The position numbers and the translations under genes are program-made. A stretch of DNA of 64,000 nt. Source: Bombyx mori (Eukaryota; Arthropoda; Insecta; Lepidoptera; Bombycidae). Each line of letters opens with the position of its first letter. The stretch's first letter is position 1. The DNA lies in assembly GCF_030269925.1 (NCBI RefSeq), contig NC_085135.1, forward strand, positions 8,556,753 through 8,620,752, read 5' to 3'. The notes below the pieces were generated by a model. That model ran no database searches. It was not told the DNA's origin and worked only from the letters and a program-made list of their open reading frames with translations. This document shows, in pieces, positions 1 through 10,273 of the stretch.

Positions 1-1082
1 AGTCTTCTTTTACAAACACCAATGCATCTGAAAATTATACATTATTCGCTTAAATTATTTTACAATACAGTATAACAAGCTCTTAACTAAAAAAAAAGAT
101 TACCTCTCTATAGTATTTCTTGTTTTAATATGTGATTCATTTTAAATCGTTCAGATTGAGTATGTGGGTTAATTAATCATGTTAAAAGATAGGGTTGTGG
201 GGATAGCCTCTATCGGCAAGCAAATAGCAATTTCCAAGTCCACCTTGTTATCAATGTTCTCTTGATATGTAGATAATTTATTATAATAGTGTCATATTAA
301 ATTCATATAAACACCTAAATATATAATATAAATAAATAAAAATATAATAATAATATATAATAATAATAATATAAATAAGGTAATATAAATAAGAAATACC
401 TTTTCAATCGGAATGGTTAATTATAGTTGTATCATGAGTAGACCCAGGCCATCAAGCAACAACATTTTGAAACATCAATGATGCATTGCACACAAATTAC
501 ACATTCAAAATACTCTTTTTCTATTTCTAAATTCCTCTCCTATATTTGAATCTGTAACACAAATATAAAATGTAGATGTATTAGTGTGTAATAAGAATGA
601 AGGTAAATAGCCTACCAGGTTATTGTATTAGTATATGAATGTCATTTAGGGCACCATGGGAATCCAGCAGTATTATAGAATTCCTGTTGAGTGTGATTTT
701 GTAACACAAAAAAAATTAGGTATAATTTTGCTATTGCTATAAACAAATATAAGTTGTAATAACGAGTACTTTTATGGTTAAAATTTATCTTACCTTTTTG
801 ACGTTACACTCAAATATGGTCTCATTAAATTAATCAATTCATTCACAACACCTTTGCTCAGAAATCTATAGTCAAATTCGTAATTATTGATCTTCGCCAT
901 GTAATTCAGACGATCTTTATTTTCCTAACCATATGATATCGGCCTCACTATCACTATCTGCATCACAATCCATTATCATTTGAAATAATTCCATATAACT
1001 ATCATCACTGCTACAATATGCCAATATGAAGAGAAACAATTATTAAATTATAGCGATTTACTTTCGAAAGATAAACATGTAA
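1..1082. other. AT-rich intergenic DNA
   Basis: No open frame, RNA gene or recognisable repeat could be supported here. The stretch is AT-rich with short A/T microsatellite-like runs around 310-375. Confidence 0.6.
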
Positions 1083-1356
1083 CCGGCCGATTTTGACAGA
1101 TAAGCGAATGCCCATACTAGAGATAGCGCCGCCTACCGGAGAGTTACTTAAAACTCATATTGAAACGGAAATAAGCACGATTTGTATGAGCGTTCTATCT
1201 TTAGCAGGTTATCCGTCCTCCCGACGATGGATAGATAAATCCGATAGGAACTGCTGCCCGTCGATAGGTTATTGGAACGTAAGTAAGGACAAAAATATAG
1301 ATTTGTCTATCTTTAGTAACCGAAACTAGGGATAGATAGGTTATTGAAAACGGCCG
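1083..1356. mobile_element. Possible MITE (non-autonomous DNA transposon)
   Basis: A roughly 270-bp block starts with CGGCCGATTTT and ends with AAAACGGCCG, so the ends are imperfect inverted repeats. It is flanked by TAA on both sides, apart from one extra C on the left. The motif ATAGGTTATTG occurs twice inside. A TAA target duplication would fit a PIF/Harbinger-type MITE. The 78-codon frame inside it has no recognisable domain and is treated as chance. This is a weak structural call. Confidence 0.3.
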
Positions 1357-2145
1357 TAAAACTGTTAGTTTTAAGTTTCGAAAAATAGCAACATTTTAAT
1401 TTGGTTTTGCAAATCCTGTCCCATCCCTCTCCGGCACTTTACCTACGGACGCGTGCGAGCGAGATCGTGTGGTGACATCGAGACGAAAAAATATGGCTGA
1501 ACAACCGCGCGCGCGCTTCGTGTCTTTGTTATGTTAAATACGTAAATAAGTGAAATCGTTGGTGTTTCTCATCGCGAAGTGGTACGAGTCTGCAGTAAGG
1601 ACTACATAAAGGTATTGTGCATCCTTCCTTTAACGCAGAACTGCCGCTTCTTATCGTTTCTTCCCGCAGTCTGTGTCCTTCATTTGCAACGACCAAATTT
1701 CAAATATTCGTTAGTTTTCTTATCTCGCGTCTACAGTTAGTATTTTAGTATATGTACTGCCGAAGCAAGTACTGTTGTTACTGTTGGAGGGACAATTTTG
1801 TTTTGTAATGTAATACCGAAATACTTCACGAGATGGCGTTACAAAAAAATCCCTTCCCAAAACTATAAAACCGTTATGATTATCTACGAATAAATAATAT
1901 TTATTCGTATAATAAATAATATTTATTCGTAGGTGATTGTTTAAGATGTTATGAATATTTCAGTATTGATTTCATCAAAATAACTTGAACTGAATTCCGA
2001 AGAAAATTCTAATTAAGGCTGAGTTAAGTTTAGCTTTTTATTTAAGCCTCTTACTGTAGTTTTTAAATTACATTTATGCGGATTAATGTTTCAAAGCTTT
2101 CAGATTTCAATTTTAAGATCTGAAATAATTAAGAACAGCGTCATA
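1357..2145. other. AT-rich intergenic DNA with duplicated hairpin
   Basis: No gene seen. Around 1887-1931 an imperfect palindrome (CGAATAAAT, AAT, ATTTATTCG) occurs twice in succession, giving two potential short hairpins. Confidence 0.5.
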
Positions 2146-2305
2146 GTAGCCGTCGTGGCCTAATGGATAAGACGTCTGGTGCATAATTGTTGAGGCGATG
2201 CATCGATGTTCGAATCTCAGGCGGGTACCAATTTTTCTAATGAAATACGTACTCAACAATTGTTCACGATTGACTTCCACGGTGAAGGAATAACATCGTG
2301 TAATA
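2146..2305 (+). mobile_element. Bm1-type SINE, 5' tRNA-like part
   Basis: The block resembles a tRNA gene: TGGCCTAATGG is an A-box-like element near 2155 and GTTCGAATC is a B-box-like element near 2209. It has no usable acceptor or anticodon folding and runs on into the unrelated Bm1 body. The text matches what I remember of the silkworm Bm1 SINE, transcribed by RNA polymerase III and mobilised by LINE machinery. It breaks off after CGTGTAATA, and the body resumes at 2774 with the same nine bases. Confidence 0.75.
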
Positions 2306-2318
2306 TATATTATATATA

Positions 2319-2350
<32 letters not shown>
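2306..2350. repeat. (TA)n microsatellite
   Basis: Almost pure TA/AT dinucleotide repeat between the first half of the Bm1 SINE and the first Helitron-like unit. It is part of the 468-bp block bracketed by the nine-base duplication. Confidence 0.85.
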
Positions 2351-2351
<1 letters not shown>

Positions 2352-2564
2352 CTATACTAATATTATAAAGAGGAAAGATTTGTTTGTTTGTTTGTTTCGA
2401 ATAGGCTCCGAAACTACTGGACCGATTTGAAAAATTCTTTTTCCATTAGAAGCCGACATTGTCCCTGATGAACATAGGCTACTTTTTTATTATTTTTTTT
2501 TATTTTTTTTTTGGTTTCATGTGTGTTTTAATGTTTCCGAAGCGAAGCGAGGGCGGGTCGCTAG
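2351..2564 (+). mobile_element. Helitron-like non-autonomous unit, copy 1
   Basis: Begins TCTATACTAATATT and ends GGGTCGCTAG followed by T. A 5' TC, a 3' CTAG and insertion between A and T are the usual terminal signature of Helitrons, which move by rolling-circle replication. No Rep/helicase coding is present, so it is non-autonomous. Similar sequences are common in insect genomes. The family call rests on the termini only. Confidence 0.5.
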
Positions 2565-2773
2565 TAATATTATAAAGAGGAAAGATTTGTTTGTTTGTTT
2601 GTTTCGAATAGGCTCCGAAACTACTGGACCGATTTGAAAAATTCTTTTTCCATTAGAAGCCGACATTGTCCCTGATGAACATAGGCTACTTTTTTTAATT
2701 TTTTTTTTATTTTTTTTTTTTGTTTCATGTGTGTTTTAATGTTTCCGAAGCGAAGCGAGGGCGGGTCGCTAGT
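2565..2773 (+). mobile_element. Helitron-like unit, tandem copy 2
   Basis: Nearly identical head-to-tail repeat of the preceding unit with a period of about 207 bp. It lacks the first few bases (TCTATAC) because its start is fused to the CTAG end of copy 1. Differences are mainly in the T/A-rich stretch near 2695-2720. Confidence 0.55.
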
Positions 2774-3045
2774 CGTGTAATAAAAATCAAACCCGCAAAA
2801 TTAAAATTTGCGTAATTACTGGTGGTAGGACCTCTTGTGAGTCGTGGTGTATTTCTGCCGTGAAGCAGTAATGCGTTTCGGTTTGAAGGGTGGGGTAGCC
2901 GTTGTAACTATACTGAGACTTTAGAACTTGTATCTCAAGGTGGGTGGCGCATTTACATTGTAGATGTCTATGGGCTCCAGTAACCACTTAACATCAGGTG
3001 GGCTGTGAGCTCGTCCACTCATCTAAGCAATAAAAAAAATAAAAA
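2774..3045 (+). mobile_element. Bm1-type SINE, 3' body and A-rich tail
   Basis: Continues the SINE interrupted at 2305. It contains the block GGTGGTAGGACCTCTTGTGA and ends at an A-rich tail near 3030. The same block recurs near 36.4 kb in this window. The 66-codon reverse-strand frame across it is not a gene. Confidence 0.75.
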
Positions 3046-3716
3046 AACTACCGTTCACATTTGAAACAGAATTTAATTCGGTTTAAATTTGTAAAAGTTG
3101 ATGTTGATTCTTATTACACTAATTAATTGAGCGTTTCATTAGCTTTTAAGCTGAGTGACTATTTATAATTTATTTTTATTCTATTGTCTATTTTTGTTAA
3201 GTAATAAATGATTTATATTATATTTATATTATATTATTTATATTATTATATTTCGCAATATATTATTTTCGTATATTAATTGCGGATTCGCAATATTATA
3301 AATATTGCTATAATGTTTAAAGTGAAATAAATAAAAAAGTAAATTGGACTCAAGATGGAACTTCACCTACGTTAAAGTGCATACATATCAACCAACATTT
3401 CTTCATTCTTTAACCTATTTGAGTGAGATCTTCAAGATCCTCCTCATAATCCCCGGACGAGAAGAGGACACTGGTCGACGTGGCGCGGTATATATGTAAG
3501 CGGGGTACCACTGGCTCACTCATCACAAGACCTCCGAAGATTTATGTCCGATTGAATTGAAACTGAGCATCGTTGTTCATTTCAAGTCATGAACGCTCAC
3601 TAGGAACAGATTTTAAGGAAAGCCCCACATTTCTATTATTAATATTATTTTTTTACGAGGGCGGACTAACGTCTGTTGAGCTAACTATTTATATACATTC
3701 TAGATATAGCTACTAT
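3046..3716. other. Intergenic DNA upstream of the BEL element
   Basis: AT-rich and without an open frame. A GC-richer patch near 3445-3560 does not resemble anything I recognise. Confidence 0.5.
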
Positions 3717-3721
3717 ACTAT

Positions 3722-3954
3722 TGTTAAGGATCTCTAAATCCCCCTCCAAACAAGTTTTTATTCTCGCCCACCACCGAGCTTCACTTCATCAAGCGATCGC
3801 GAACGCATATACATCTTTAACGATTACATACATTATCTACTACAATATTCAACCTCATTATTATTTGTTCTTCAGTTTTTATCTTTTAATATACTTGTAA
3901 ATACGAGCCAAATCGTTTCATTGAAGAGTACAATAAGACATCCAGCAAGGAACA
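3722..3954 (+). repeat. BEL element 5' LTR
   Basis: Starts TG, ends CA, and matches the 3' LTR at the same length, with one noted difference near 3832 (ACATACATT here, ACATAAATT in the 3' copy). It should carry promoter and polyadenylation signals, but I see no canonical TATA box. Confidence 0.93.
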
Positions 3955-3955
3955 T

Positions 3956-3973
3956 TGGTGACCCCGACGTGAT
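3956..3973 (+). promoter_or_regulatory. Primer binding site, tRNA-Trp type
   Basis: TGGTGACCCCGACGTGAT begins one base after the 5' LTR. It is complementary to the 3' end of insect tRNA-Trp plus CCA, as I remember that tRNA. It primes minus-strand DNA synthesis. Confidence 0.75.
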
Positions 3974-4601
3974 CAACGTGATCAACATCAAACAGCAGGG
4001 AAGTGTCCATTCCTGATTTATATCTATTCTCATCATAAATCATCCATAAATTCATCCATAGGCCTTAGACTCGAACGAAAGTTAGCTTAATGTACTTTAA
4101 ACTTTAACAAACTACCTCCATCTTAATAACTAAGAGTGAAATACAGTCAAAAGTTGATTATTACACATTAGTAAAGTCAAATATCATTTCGTAATCAATA
4201 CTTCATTAAATACAACAAATTATTATAATATTACATTTTGTTAACGCTGAGATTGCAGTACAACGAGTTGTTACAATACATTTCGAAATAATTCTTTAAT
4301 AACAAGCGTAAAAATTTAACATTAAATTATTCATCATACGCATTCATTTAATCATAACATTTGTTTTGAATAGTTCAATTTCTGCATTCCAGTAAACGCT
4401 TCGTGTCGCACTACGTGTGTCATTTCAAAGCCGTTCGTTCCCGCATCTGGCCGACTACACTTTATAAGACACTGCGCTGACCTTGACCCATTGTTAATTG
4501 AGGGCATTGACCGGATTGCATAATTTACGTAACATTCTATTTTAATTTTATTTATTTTTCTCGTTTGCTGTCAATTTTGTATTGCTCATTACTTTGCCAT
4601 T
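3974..4601 (+). other. BEL element untranslated leader
   Basis: About 630 bp of AT-rich leader between primer site and gag-pol start, without a long open frame. It presumably holds packaging signals; none can be pointed to. Confidence 0.6.
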
Positions 4602-7600
4602 ATGTCTCATACTGAGAGATCTATCTCGCCAATCGGGAGTCTTAAACTAGATGTCCCCAGTGCAAGCACAGTAAGCACATTAAAAGAACTCAACGCTCGT
4701 CGTAGTTCCGTCAAGGGTCGTATTACTAAATATAAAAATTTATTTAATAAGATCTCAGAAACGCAGCCGGCCTTGCAGGTTGATTTGTGTATGCTTAATC
4801 AAAGATATGAAAGTTTGAGAGATATGTTTTCTAAGTTTGATGAATTGCAGACGCAGATAGAAATAATGAACACTGCTAATCTAGAAGCTGAACTAGATAT
4901 AAGAGATGATATTGAGACAGATTTTTCATCACTTATCGCAAAAACTCAATTATTTTTGGAGGCTAATCAGACGCAACGCGAGGACTTTAGGCCCGCAAAT
5001 TCTGAGATTTGTTCCAATTGTTCAAACCCAAGTCAACATAATAATATATCAGGCTTCAAATTGCCTACTATAAAAATTGCGAACTTTGACGGCACTTACT
5101 TTAAATGGCTAGAATTTCGAGACACTTTTACTTCATTGATCCACAGCAACAACAGAATTGAATCAGTACATAAATTTCATTACCTCAACTCTTATCTTGA
5201 AGGAGAGGCTGCTCACGTCATCAGCAATCTCGAAGTTAGTTCTGCCAATTATGATGAAGCCTGGCAACTTCTTTGCGAGAGATACAACAACGAAAAGCAA
5301 CTGATAAGCAATCATTTAAACTCGCTCTGTAACCTTCAGCCCGTGTCTCGCGATTCATCTAAAGATTTAAATTTTTTAATCGATCACATTTCGAAAAACT
5401 TACGGGCTCTCAACACCCTGGGCGAACCAACGGCGTCGTGGGATACGCTAGTAATACATCTGGTCACTTCAAAACTCGATAGTAGCACTAATTTTAAGTG
5501 GGAGGAGCACAGGAGCAATTTCAAGAGATCACCTTCTCTTAAAGATTTTTTTTGTTTCCTGAAAGCTCGAGCCGATATTTTGGAATCAATACAATTGAAT
5601 AGGACAGAGCGCGCTTCAATTAATAAACGTCCGCTAAATTCCTTCGATTTGAGCAAAGGTCAACGGCCTCAAACAAGATCATTTGTGATTTCAGCTGGCC
5701 AATCCTCCTCCTCGTCGACTTCCATATGCGTCCTGTGCGGTGGTGATCATCGCTTATATGATTGTGCGACCTTCTTGGCAAAATCAATCGCTGACAGGAC
5801 CGCCGGGGTGGTGAGGTTAAGACTATGTTTTAACTGCCTACGCAAGGGGCATTCAGTACAACAATGTAGGTTAGGTCCTTGTTACATTTGCAAATTATTT
5901 CACAACACCCTACTACATAGGGATAATTCTCAGGCTGCAAATATATCCAACGTTCAAGCACAAAGCTCGACAACCGAGGCGGGGTCTGAGGGTGAGCAGG
6001 CTACGTGCAATAGCGCTGTCAGTATGTCAGTGGGTTCCAAATCAAATGTACTTCTTTCAACGGCGATGGTCGAAATATACAATCCAAACACAAGACATCA
6101 TGTCACGGCTCGTGCACTTCTAGACAGCGGCAGTCAGTCGTCCATTATTACAGAGAATTTAAAATTGAAATTACAGTTAAGTTCTTTACCGACTAAATTA
6201 AACATTATAGGGATTGGTAATCAAAACACATGCTTGAAGTCGTTGAATCGTTGCAACATAGTGTTGGCCTCAAAGTGTAACGATTATAATATTGAAACTT
6301 CATGTTTAGTGCTGCCTCAAATTACAACCAACCTACCTAATAAGACAGTAGATATTTCAGAAATACAACTTCCATATCATTTAAAACTTGCAGATCCTAA
6401 ATTCAATTATTCGGCACCTATTGATTTACTAATAGGAGCCGATATTTTTTGGACTTTAATTGAACCGCGACAAATTTCTTTAGGAACCAACAAGCCCGTT
6501 ATGCATAAATCCAAACTAGGTTGGATATTATCTGGTCCAATCTCAACCAGTCAAAACAATCACAAGAATTCTGTACATTGTAATTATGCTTTTATTCAAT
6601 CGCGCGAGTCGAGAGTTTCAAATAGGTCTCTTAATGAGCAACTAGCTAAGTTTTGGGAAGTTGAGCAAGTACCTCAATACGATTCCCTCAAAACAGACGA
6701 AGAAATAGAATGTGAAAATCATTACGTTGCTAACACATATCGTAATGATGAAGGCAGGTTTTGTGTGAGATTGCCGTTAGTTTCAGAGCCCACTTGCTTA
6801 GGCGACTCATTCACACTAGCTAGAAACCAGTTCTTGTCATTGGAGAGACGTTTGTCAAAAAACAGTGACCTTAAAAATTTATATTCGCAGTTTATACATG
6901 AATACTCTGTGCTAGGCCATTTGTCTGAGTCGGAGATATTGATTCCTCGGCAATCTTATTTTATACCTCACCACGCGGTACTGAAACCATCTAGCGAATC
7001 AACCAAGCTGCGCGTCGTATTTAATGGTAGTGCGAAGACAACATCTGGATTTTCCATAAACGATTTATTAATGGTTGGCCCAAATATACAAGATAAACTT
7101 TTTAACATTTTGCTTCGATTTCGTCAATACACCTACGTAATATCAGCTGATATAGAAAAGATGTACCGACAAGTACAAATACAAAACAATGACCGCGATT
7201 TGCAAATGATACTTTGGCGTGATACAAGTACGGAGGCACTGAGATCACTGCGGCTCAATACAGTTACCTATGGCCTTTCTAGTTCAAGTTTCCTGAGCAC
7301 ACGTTGTTTGTGGCAGTTGGGCGAGGACTCTTGTGAACCTAAAATTAAAAATATTATTCAGAACGACTTCCTGGTGGACGACATGCTCACCGGAAGTGAC
7401 AGTGAGACTGAGCTACATTATATTAAAAAAACCGTAGAGAGTACATTAGCAGCCGGCTGTTTCAATCTACGTAAGTACCGTTCAAATATACCATCTCTCT
7501 TGATCGAGCCGCAGTCTGTTCAACGTGAACTCATAATTAGTTCATCGTCACATACCTTAGGGATAGGCTGGAACCCCAACGAAGATTACATTAGCTTTCC

Positions 7601-9962
7601 TAGCAATTACAAAATTACAAAAAATATTCCTACCAAAAGATCAATTTTATCAGATTCATGTAAAGTTTTCGATCCTCTTGGATTGCTGAGTTTATTCACA
7701 ATTAAACCTAAAATCATACTACAAAGACTTTGGCTGACTAAAATCGATTGGGATGAACCTGTTCCCGCCGACATAAGCAGAGCCTGGCAATCATTTCTTT
7801 GCAGCGTGTTTGAAATCCAACACTTGCGAATTCCTAGACATGTCTTATGTCCCGAGTCGATTAACACAGAGCTGCATTGCTTCTGCGATGCTTCACAGTC
7901 TGCCTACGCAGCATGCATTTATCTCAGATCTCACGACGCGCAAGGCAACGTGCGCGTACGCTTGTTATGTTCCAAAGCTCGAGTAGCTTCTGTGAATCCG
8001 ATGACTATTCCAAGACTCGAGCTATGCGCGTGCGTCCTGGGCGCACAGTTGGTGAGTGCCGTGTGTCGCGCATTGCGATGCGCAATTTCCCACAAAATAT
8101 TTTGGACTGACTCATCTATTGTGCTGACCTGGTTGAGTATGAGATGTGATAGACTGAAAACCTTTGTGGCAAACAGCGTAGGTACTATTTTGGAATCGAC
8201 TGACATTTCTGAGTGGCGTCATGTGCCAACGTCGTGTAATCCTGCAGATTTAGCTTCACGTGGTTTGGATGTGTCTGCACCTCCTCAGATGGATCTTTGG
8301 TGGAACGGCCCAAAGTTCTTGAAAGAAAGGAAAAATGAGTGGCCAGCATTGTTTAACCACCGCCATCCCACTGATGATTTGCCGGAAATAAAGATTAATT
8401 TAGTGAAAACATCTAAAAACATGATACAGACATTAATACATTTTGATAGGTATTCTAATTTGCGCATATTGCAAAGAGCTTGTGCATATATTTTAAGATT
8501 CGTTTTAAATTGCAGAAACAAACTCAATAGAAAGAATGGTATATTGCAGCCTGATGAGCTCATCAATTCATTTGAAACTTTAGTGAGATTAGCTCAGAAG
8601 GATAGTTTTAGTGCTGAACTAGCCACAATCGATAATAAAGGCGTGCTGAGTCCGAACAATCCTTTAATTTCCTTAAGCCCGTTTATTGATGATAAGGGTA
8701 TATTACGTGTAGGTGGTCGTTTAAATTATTCTTGTCAGATTTACGACAAACGTCATCCTATGCTACTACATGCGAAGCATAAATTGACAAAACTATTGTT
8801 CCAGCAAGAACATTTACGTCTTCTGCACGCTGGCCCACAGTTACTACTGTCCACTGTCAGAGAGTTCGTCTGGCCCATAGCGGGCAGAGATCTGGCACGT
8901 GCTACTGTGAGACAATGCATTGTATGCAGGCGGGCAAGTGCTAAGATGCTTGCACCTATGATGGGCGCATTACCCAGTCAACGCGTTGATCCTGCCTTCC
9001 CCTTTATAAGTGCTGGTATTGATTTTTGTGGACCTTTCTTAATAACTGATAGGAAGGGTAGAGGGTGTAAGATATCGAAATGTTATATGTGCGTTTTCGT
9101 CTGCCTCAGATACAAATGTTTGCATTTAGAAGCCGTAAGCGACCTCACCAAAGAGGCATTCATATTATCGTTGCGTCGTTTTATCTCTCGCCGAGGTAAG
9201 CCGAAGGAGATTTTCTGCGATAATGGCAGAAACTTCGTATCTGCATCCAAAGAGATTACAGAATTTGTGAACTCTCATGCTGATGGCGTCGGTGGATTCC
9301 TTTCTAGTGAAGGGATTGATTTTAAATTTCAACCGGCATATGCACCACACTTCGGGGGTCTATGGGAGGCGTCAGTCAAATCAGCCAAATTTCATTTGAA
9401 AAGAATTCTCGATAACACTCACTGCACATTTGAAGAATTAGCTACTTTGTTTAATCAAATCGAAGCCATACTCAATAGCAGGCCTTTATGTCCCTTATCT
9501 TCCTCTCCTGATGACCTTGCTCCTCTGACTCCCGGACACTTCCTCATTGGAAGACCTTTGACGTCTTTGCCATCACCTAACTACATGCAACTTAGTACCT
9601 CTAGATTGAGCCGATACCAACACTTGGAGCAGATTCGTCAACATTTTTGGAATCGATGGCAGCTAGAGTACTTGAACGAATTACAGCAAAGACACAAATG
9701 GCGCGTACCAGCAAGATCAATCCAGAATGGTGACTTAGTTCTACTGAAGGACGAGAATATTCCACCGATGCAATGGCGGACGGGTCGAGTCATCAACCTA
9801 TTTCCAGGAAAGGACAATATCGTGCGAGTAGCCGAAATCAAAACTTCGACTGGCGTTTATCGGCGTGGACTTCGATATCTTTGTCCTCTATTGGATACTG
9901 CAGAAGATTCTTCATTGGAAGCAAATGCTTCCAAGGCCCCGGAGGATGTTAAGGATCTCTAA
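4602..9962 (+). CDS. BEL/Pao gag-pol polyprotein
   Basis: A single 1786-codon frame encoding the structural and enzymatic proteins of the element. Order seen: a DUF1759-type gag core (about residues 150-300, with TIKIANFDGTYFKWLEF); cysteine/histidine knuckles (about 375-440, including CFNCLRKGHSVQQC); an aspartic protease with DSGSQSS at 508; reverse transcriptase with the catalytic FLVDD near 923; an RNase H segment with CFCDAS near 1094; then integrase with an HHCC-like zinc region (CIVCRRAS) and core acidic residues near 1473 (GIDFCGPF), 1540 (FCDNGRNF) and 1589 (FGGLWEAS). The start is the first ATG of the frame. There is no frameshift, as is usual for BEL/Pao, where gag and pol are fused. 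The last five codons and the stop lie inside the 3' LTR. No env is present. Confidence 0.95.
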   Translation: MSHTERSISPIGSLKLDVPSASTVSTLKELNARRSSVKGRITKYKNLFNKISETQPALQVDLCMLNQRYESLRDMFSKFDELQTQIEIMNTANLEAELDIRDDIETDFSSLIAKTQLFLEANQTQREDFRPANSEICSNCSNPSQHNNISGFKLPTIKIANFDGTYFKWLEFRDTFTSLIHSNNRIESVHKFHYLNSYLEGEAAHVISNLEVSSANYDEAWQLLCERYNNEKQLISNHLNSLCNLQPVSRDSSKDLNFLIDHISKNLRALNTLGEPTASWDTLVIHLVTSKLDSSTNFKWEEHRSNFKRSPSLKDFFCFLKARADILESIQLNRTERASINKRPLNSFDLSKGQRPQTRSFVISAGQSSSSSTSICVLCGGDHRLYDCATFLAKSIADRTAGVVRLRLCFNCLRKGHSVQQCRLGPCYICKLFHNTLLHRDNSQAANISNVQAQSSTTEAGSEGEQATCNSAVSMSVGSKSNVLLSTAMVEIYNPNTRHHVTARALLDSGSQSSIITENLKLKLQLSSLPTKLNIIGIGNQNTCLKSLNRCNIVLASKCNDYNIETSCLVLPQITTNLPNKTVDISEIQLPYHLKLADPKFNYSAPIDLLIGADIFWTLIEPRQISLGTNKPVMHKSKLGWILSGPISTSQNNHKNSVHCNYAFIQSRESRVSNRSLNEQLAKFWEVEQVPQYDSLKTDEEIECENHYVANTYRNDEGRFCVRLPLVSEPTCLGDSFTLARNQFLSLERRLSKNSDLKNLYSQFIHEYSVLGHLSESEILIPRQSYFIPHHAVLKPSSESTKLRVVFNGSAKTTSGFSINDLLMVGPNIQDKLFNILLRFRQYTYVISADIEKMYRQVQIQNNDRDLQMILWRDTSTEALRSLRLNTVTYGLSSSSFLSTRCLWQLGEDSCEPKIKNIIQNDFLVDDMLTGSDSETELHYIKKTVESTLAAGCFNLRKYRSNIPSLLIEPQSVQRELIISSSSHTLGIGWNPNEDYISFPSNYKITKNIPTKRSILSDSCKVFDPLGLLSLFTIKPKIILQRLWLTKIDWDEPVPADISRAWQSFLCSVFEIQHLRIPRHVLCPESINTELHCFCDASQSAYAACIYLRSHDAQGNVRVRLLCSKARVASVNPMTIPRLELCACVLGAQLVSAVCRALRCAISHKIFWTDSSIVLTWLSMRCDRLKTFVANSVGTILESTDISEWRHVPTSCNPADLASRGLDVSAPPQMDLWWNGPKFLKERKNEWPALFNHRHPTDDLPEIKINLVKTSKNMIQTLIHFDRYSNLRILQRACAYILRFVLNCRNKLNRKNGILQPDELINSFETLVRLAQKDSFSAELATIDNKGVLSPNNPLISLSPFIDDKGILRVGGRLNYSCQIYDKRHPMLLHAKHKLTKLLFQQEHLRLLHAGPQLLLSTVREFVWPIAGRDLARATVRQCIVCRRASAKMLAPMMGALPSQRVDPAFPFISAGIDFCGPFLITDRKGRGCKISKCYMCVFVCLRYKCLHLEAVSDLTKEAFILSLRRFISRRGKPKEIFCDNGRNFVSASKEITEFVNSHADGVGGFLSSEGIDFKFQPAYAPHFGGLWEASVKSAKFHLKRILDNTHCTFEELATLFNQIEAILNSRPLCPLSSSPDDLAPLTPGHFLIGRPLTSLPSPNYMQLSTSRLSRYQHLEQIRQHFWNRWQLEYLNELQQRHKWRVPARSIQNGDLVLLKDENIPPMQWRTGRVINLFPGKDNIVRVAEIKTSTGVYRRGLRYLCPLLDTAEDSSLEANASKAPEDVKDL

Positions 9963-10179
9963 ATCCCCCTCCAAACAAGTTTTTATTCTCGCCCACCACC
10001 GAGCTTCACTTCATCAAGCGATCGCGAACGCATATACATCTTTAACGATTACATAAATTATCTACTACAATATTCAACCTCATTATTATTTGTTCTTCAG
10101 TTTTTATCTTTTAATATACTTGTAAATACGAGCCAAATCGTTTCATTGAAGAGTACAATAAGACATCCAGCAAGGAACA
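9947..10179 (+). repeat. BEL element 3' LTR
   Basis: Copy of the 5' LTR at identical length. Its first 16 bases double as the end of the gag-pol frame (stop at 9960-9962). The purine stretch CGGAGGA directly before it may be the polypurine tract. Confidence 0.93.
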
Positions 10180-10273
10180 ACTATAAATATAGCATACTAT
10201 ATATATTATTTGTATAAGTTTACTTTTTTTATCTATTTTAAATGTGTAGTATGTTTATTGTAAAAAGATCTGT

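Larger units (their letters stand above)
3717..10184 (+). mobile_element. Complete BEL/Pao LTR retrotransposon
   Basis: Two 233-bp direct repeats (3722-3954 and 9947-10179), each beginning TGTTAAGG and ending GGAACA, enclose one long gag-pol frame. The five bases ACTAT lie directly outside each LTR (3717-3721 and 10180-10184), the expected target-site duplication. A tRNA-Trp primer site follows the 5' LTR. I noted only one difference between the two LTRs, and the coding frame is uninterrupted, so this copy is young and possibly still competent. Confidence 0.95.

Noticed and set aside
1093..1329. 78-codon frame as a small gene
   Set aside because: No domain, no homology I recognise, and it lies within a possible MITE.
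2146..2225. tRNA gene (arginine-like A and B boxes)
   Set aside because: It lacks a complete acceptor stem and continues into the Bm1 SINE body, so it is a SINE head rather than a tRNA gene.
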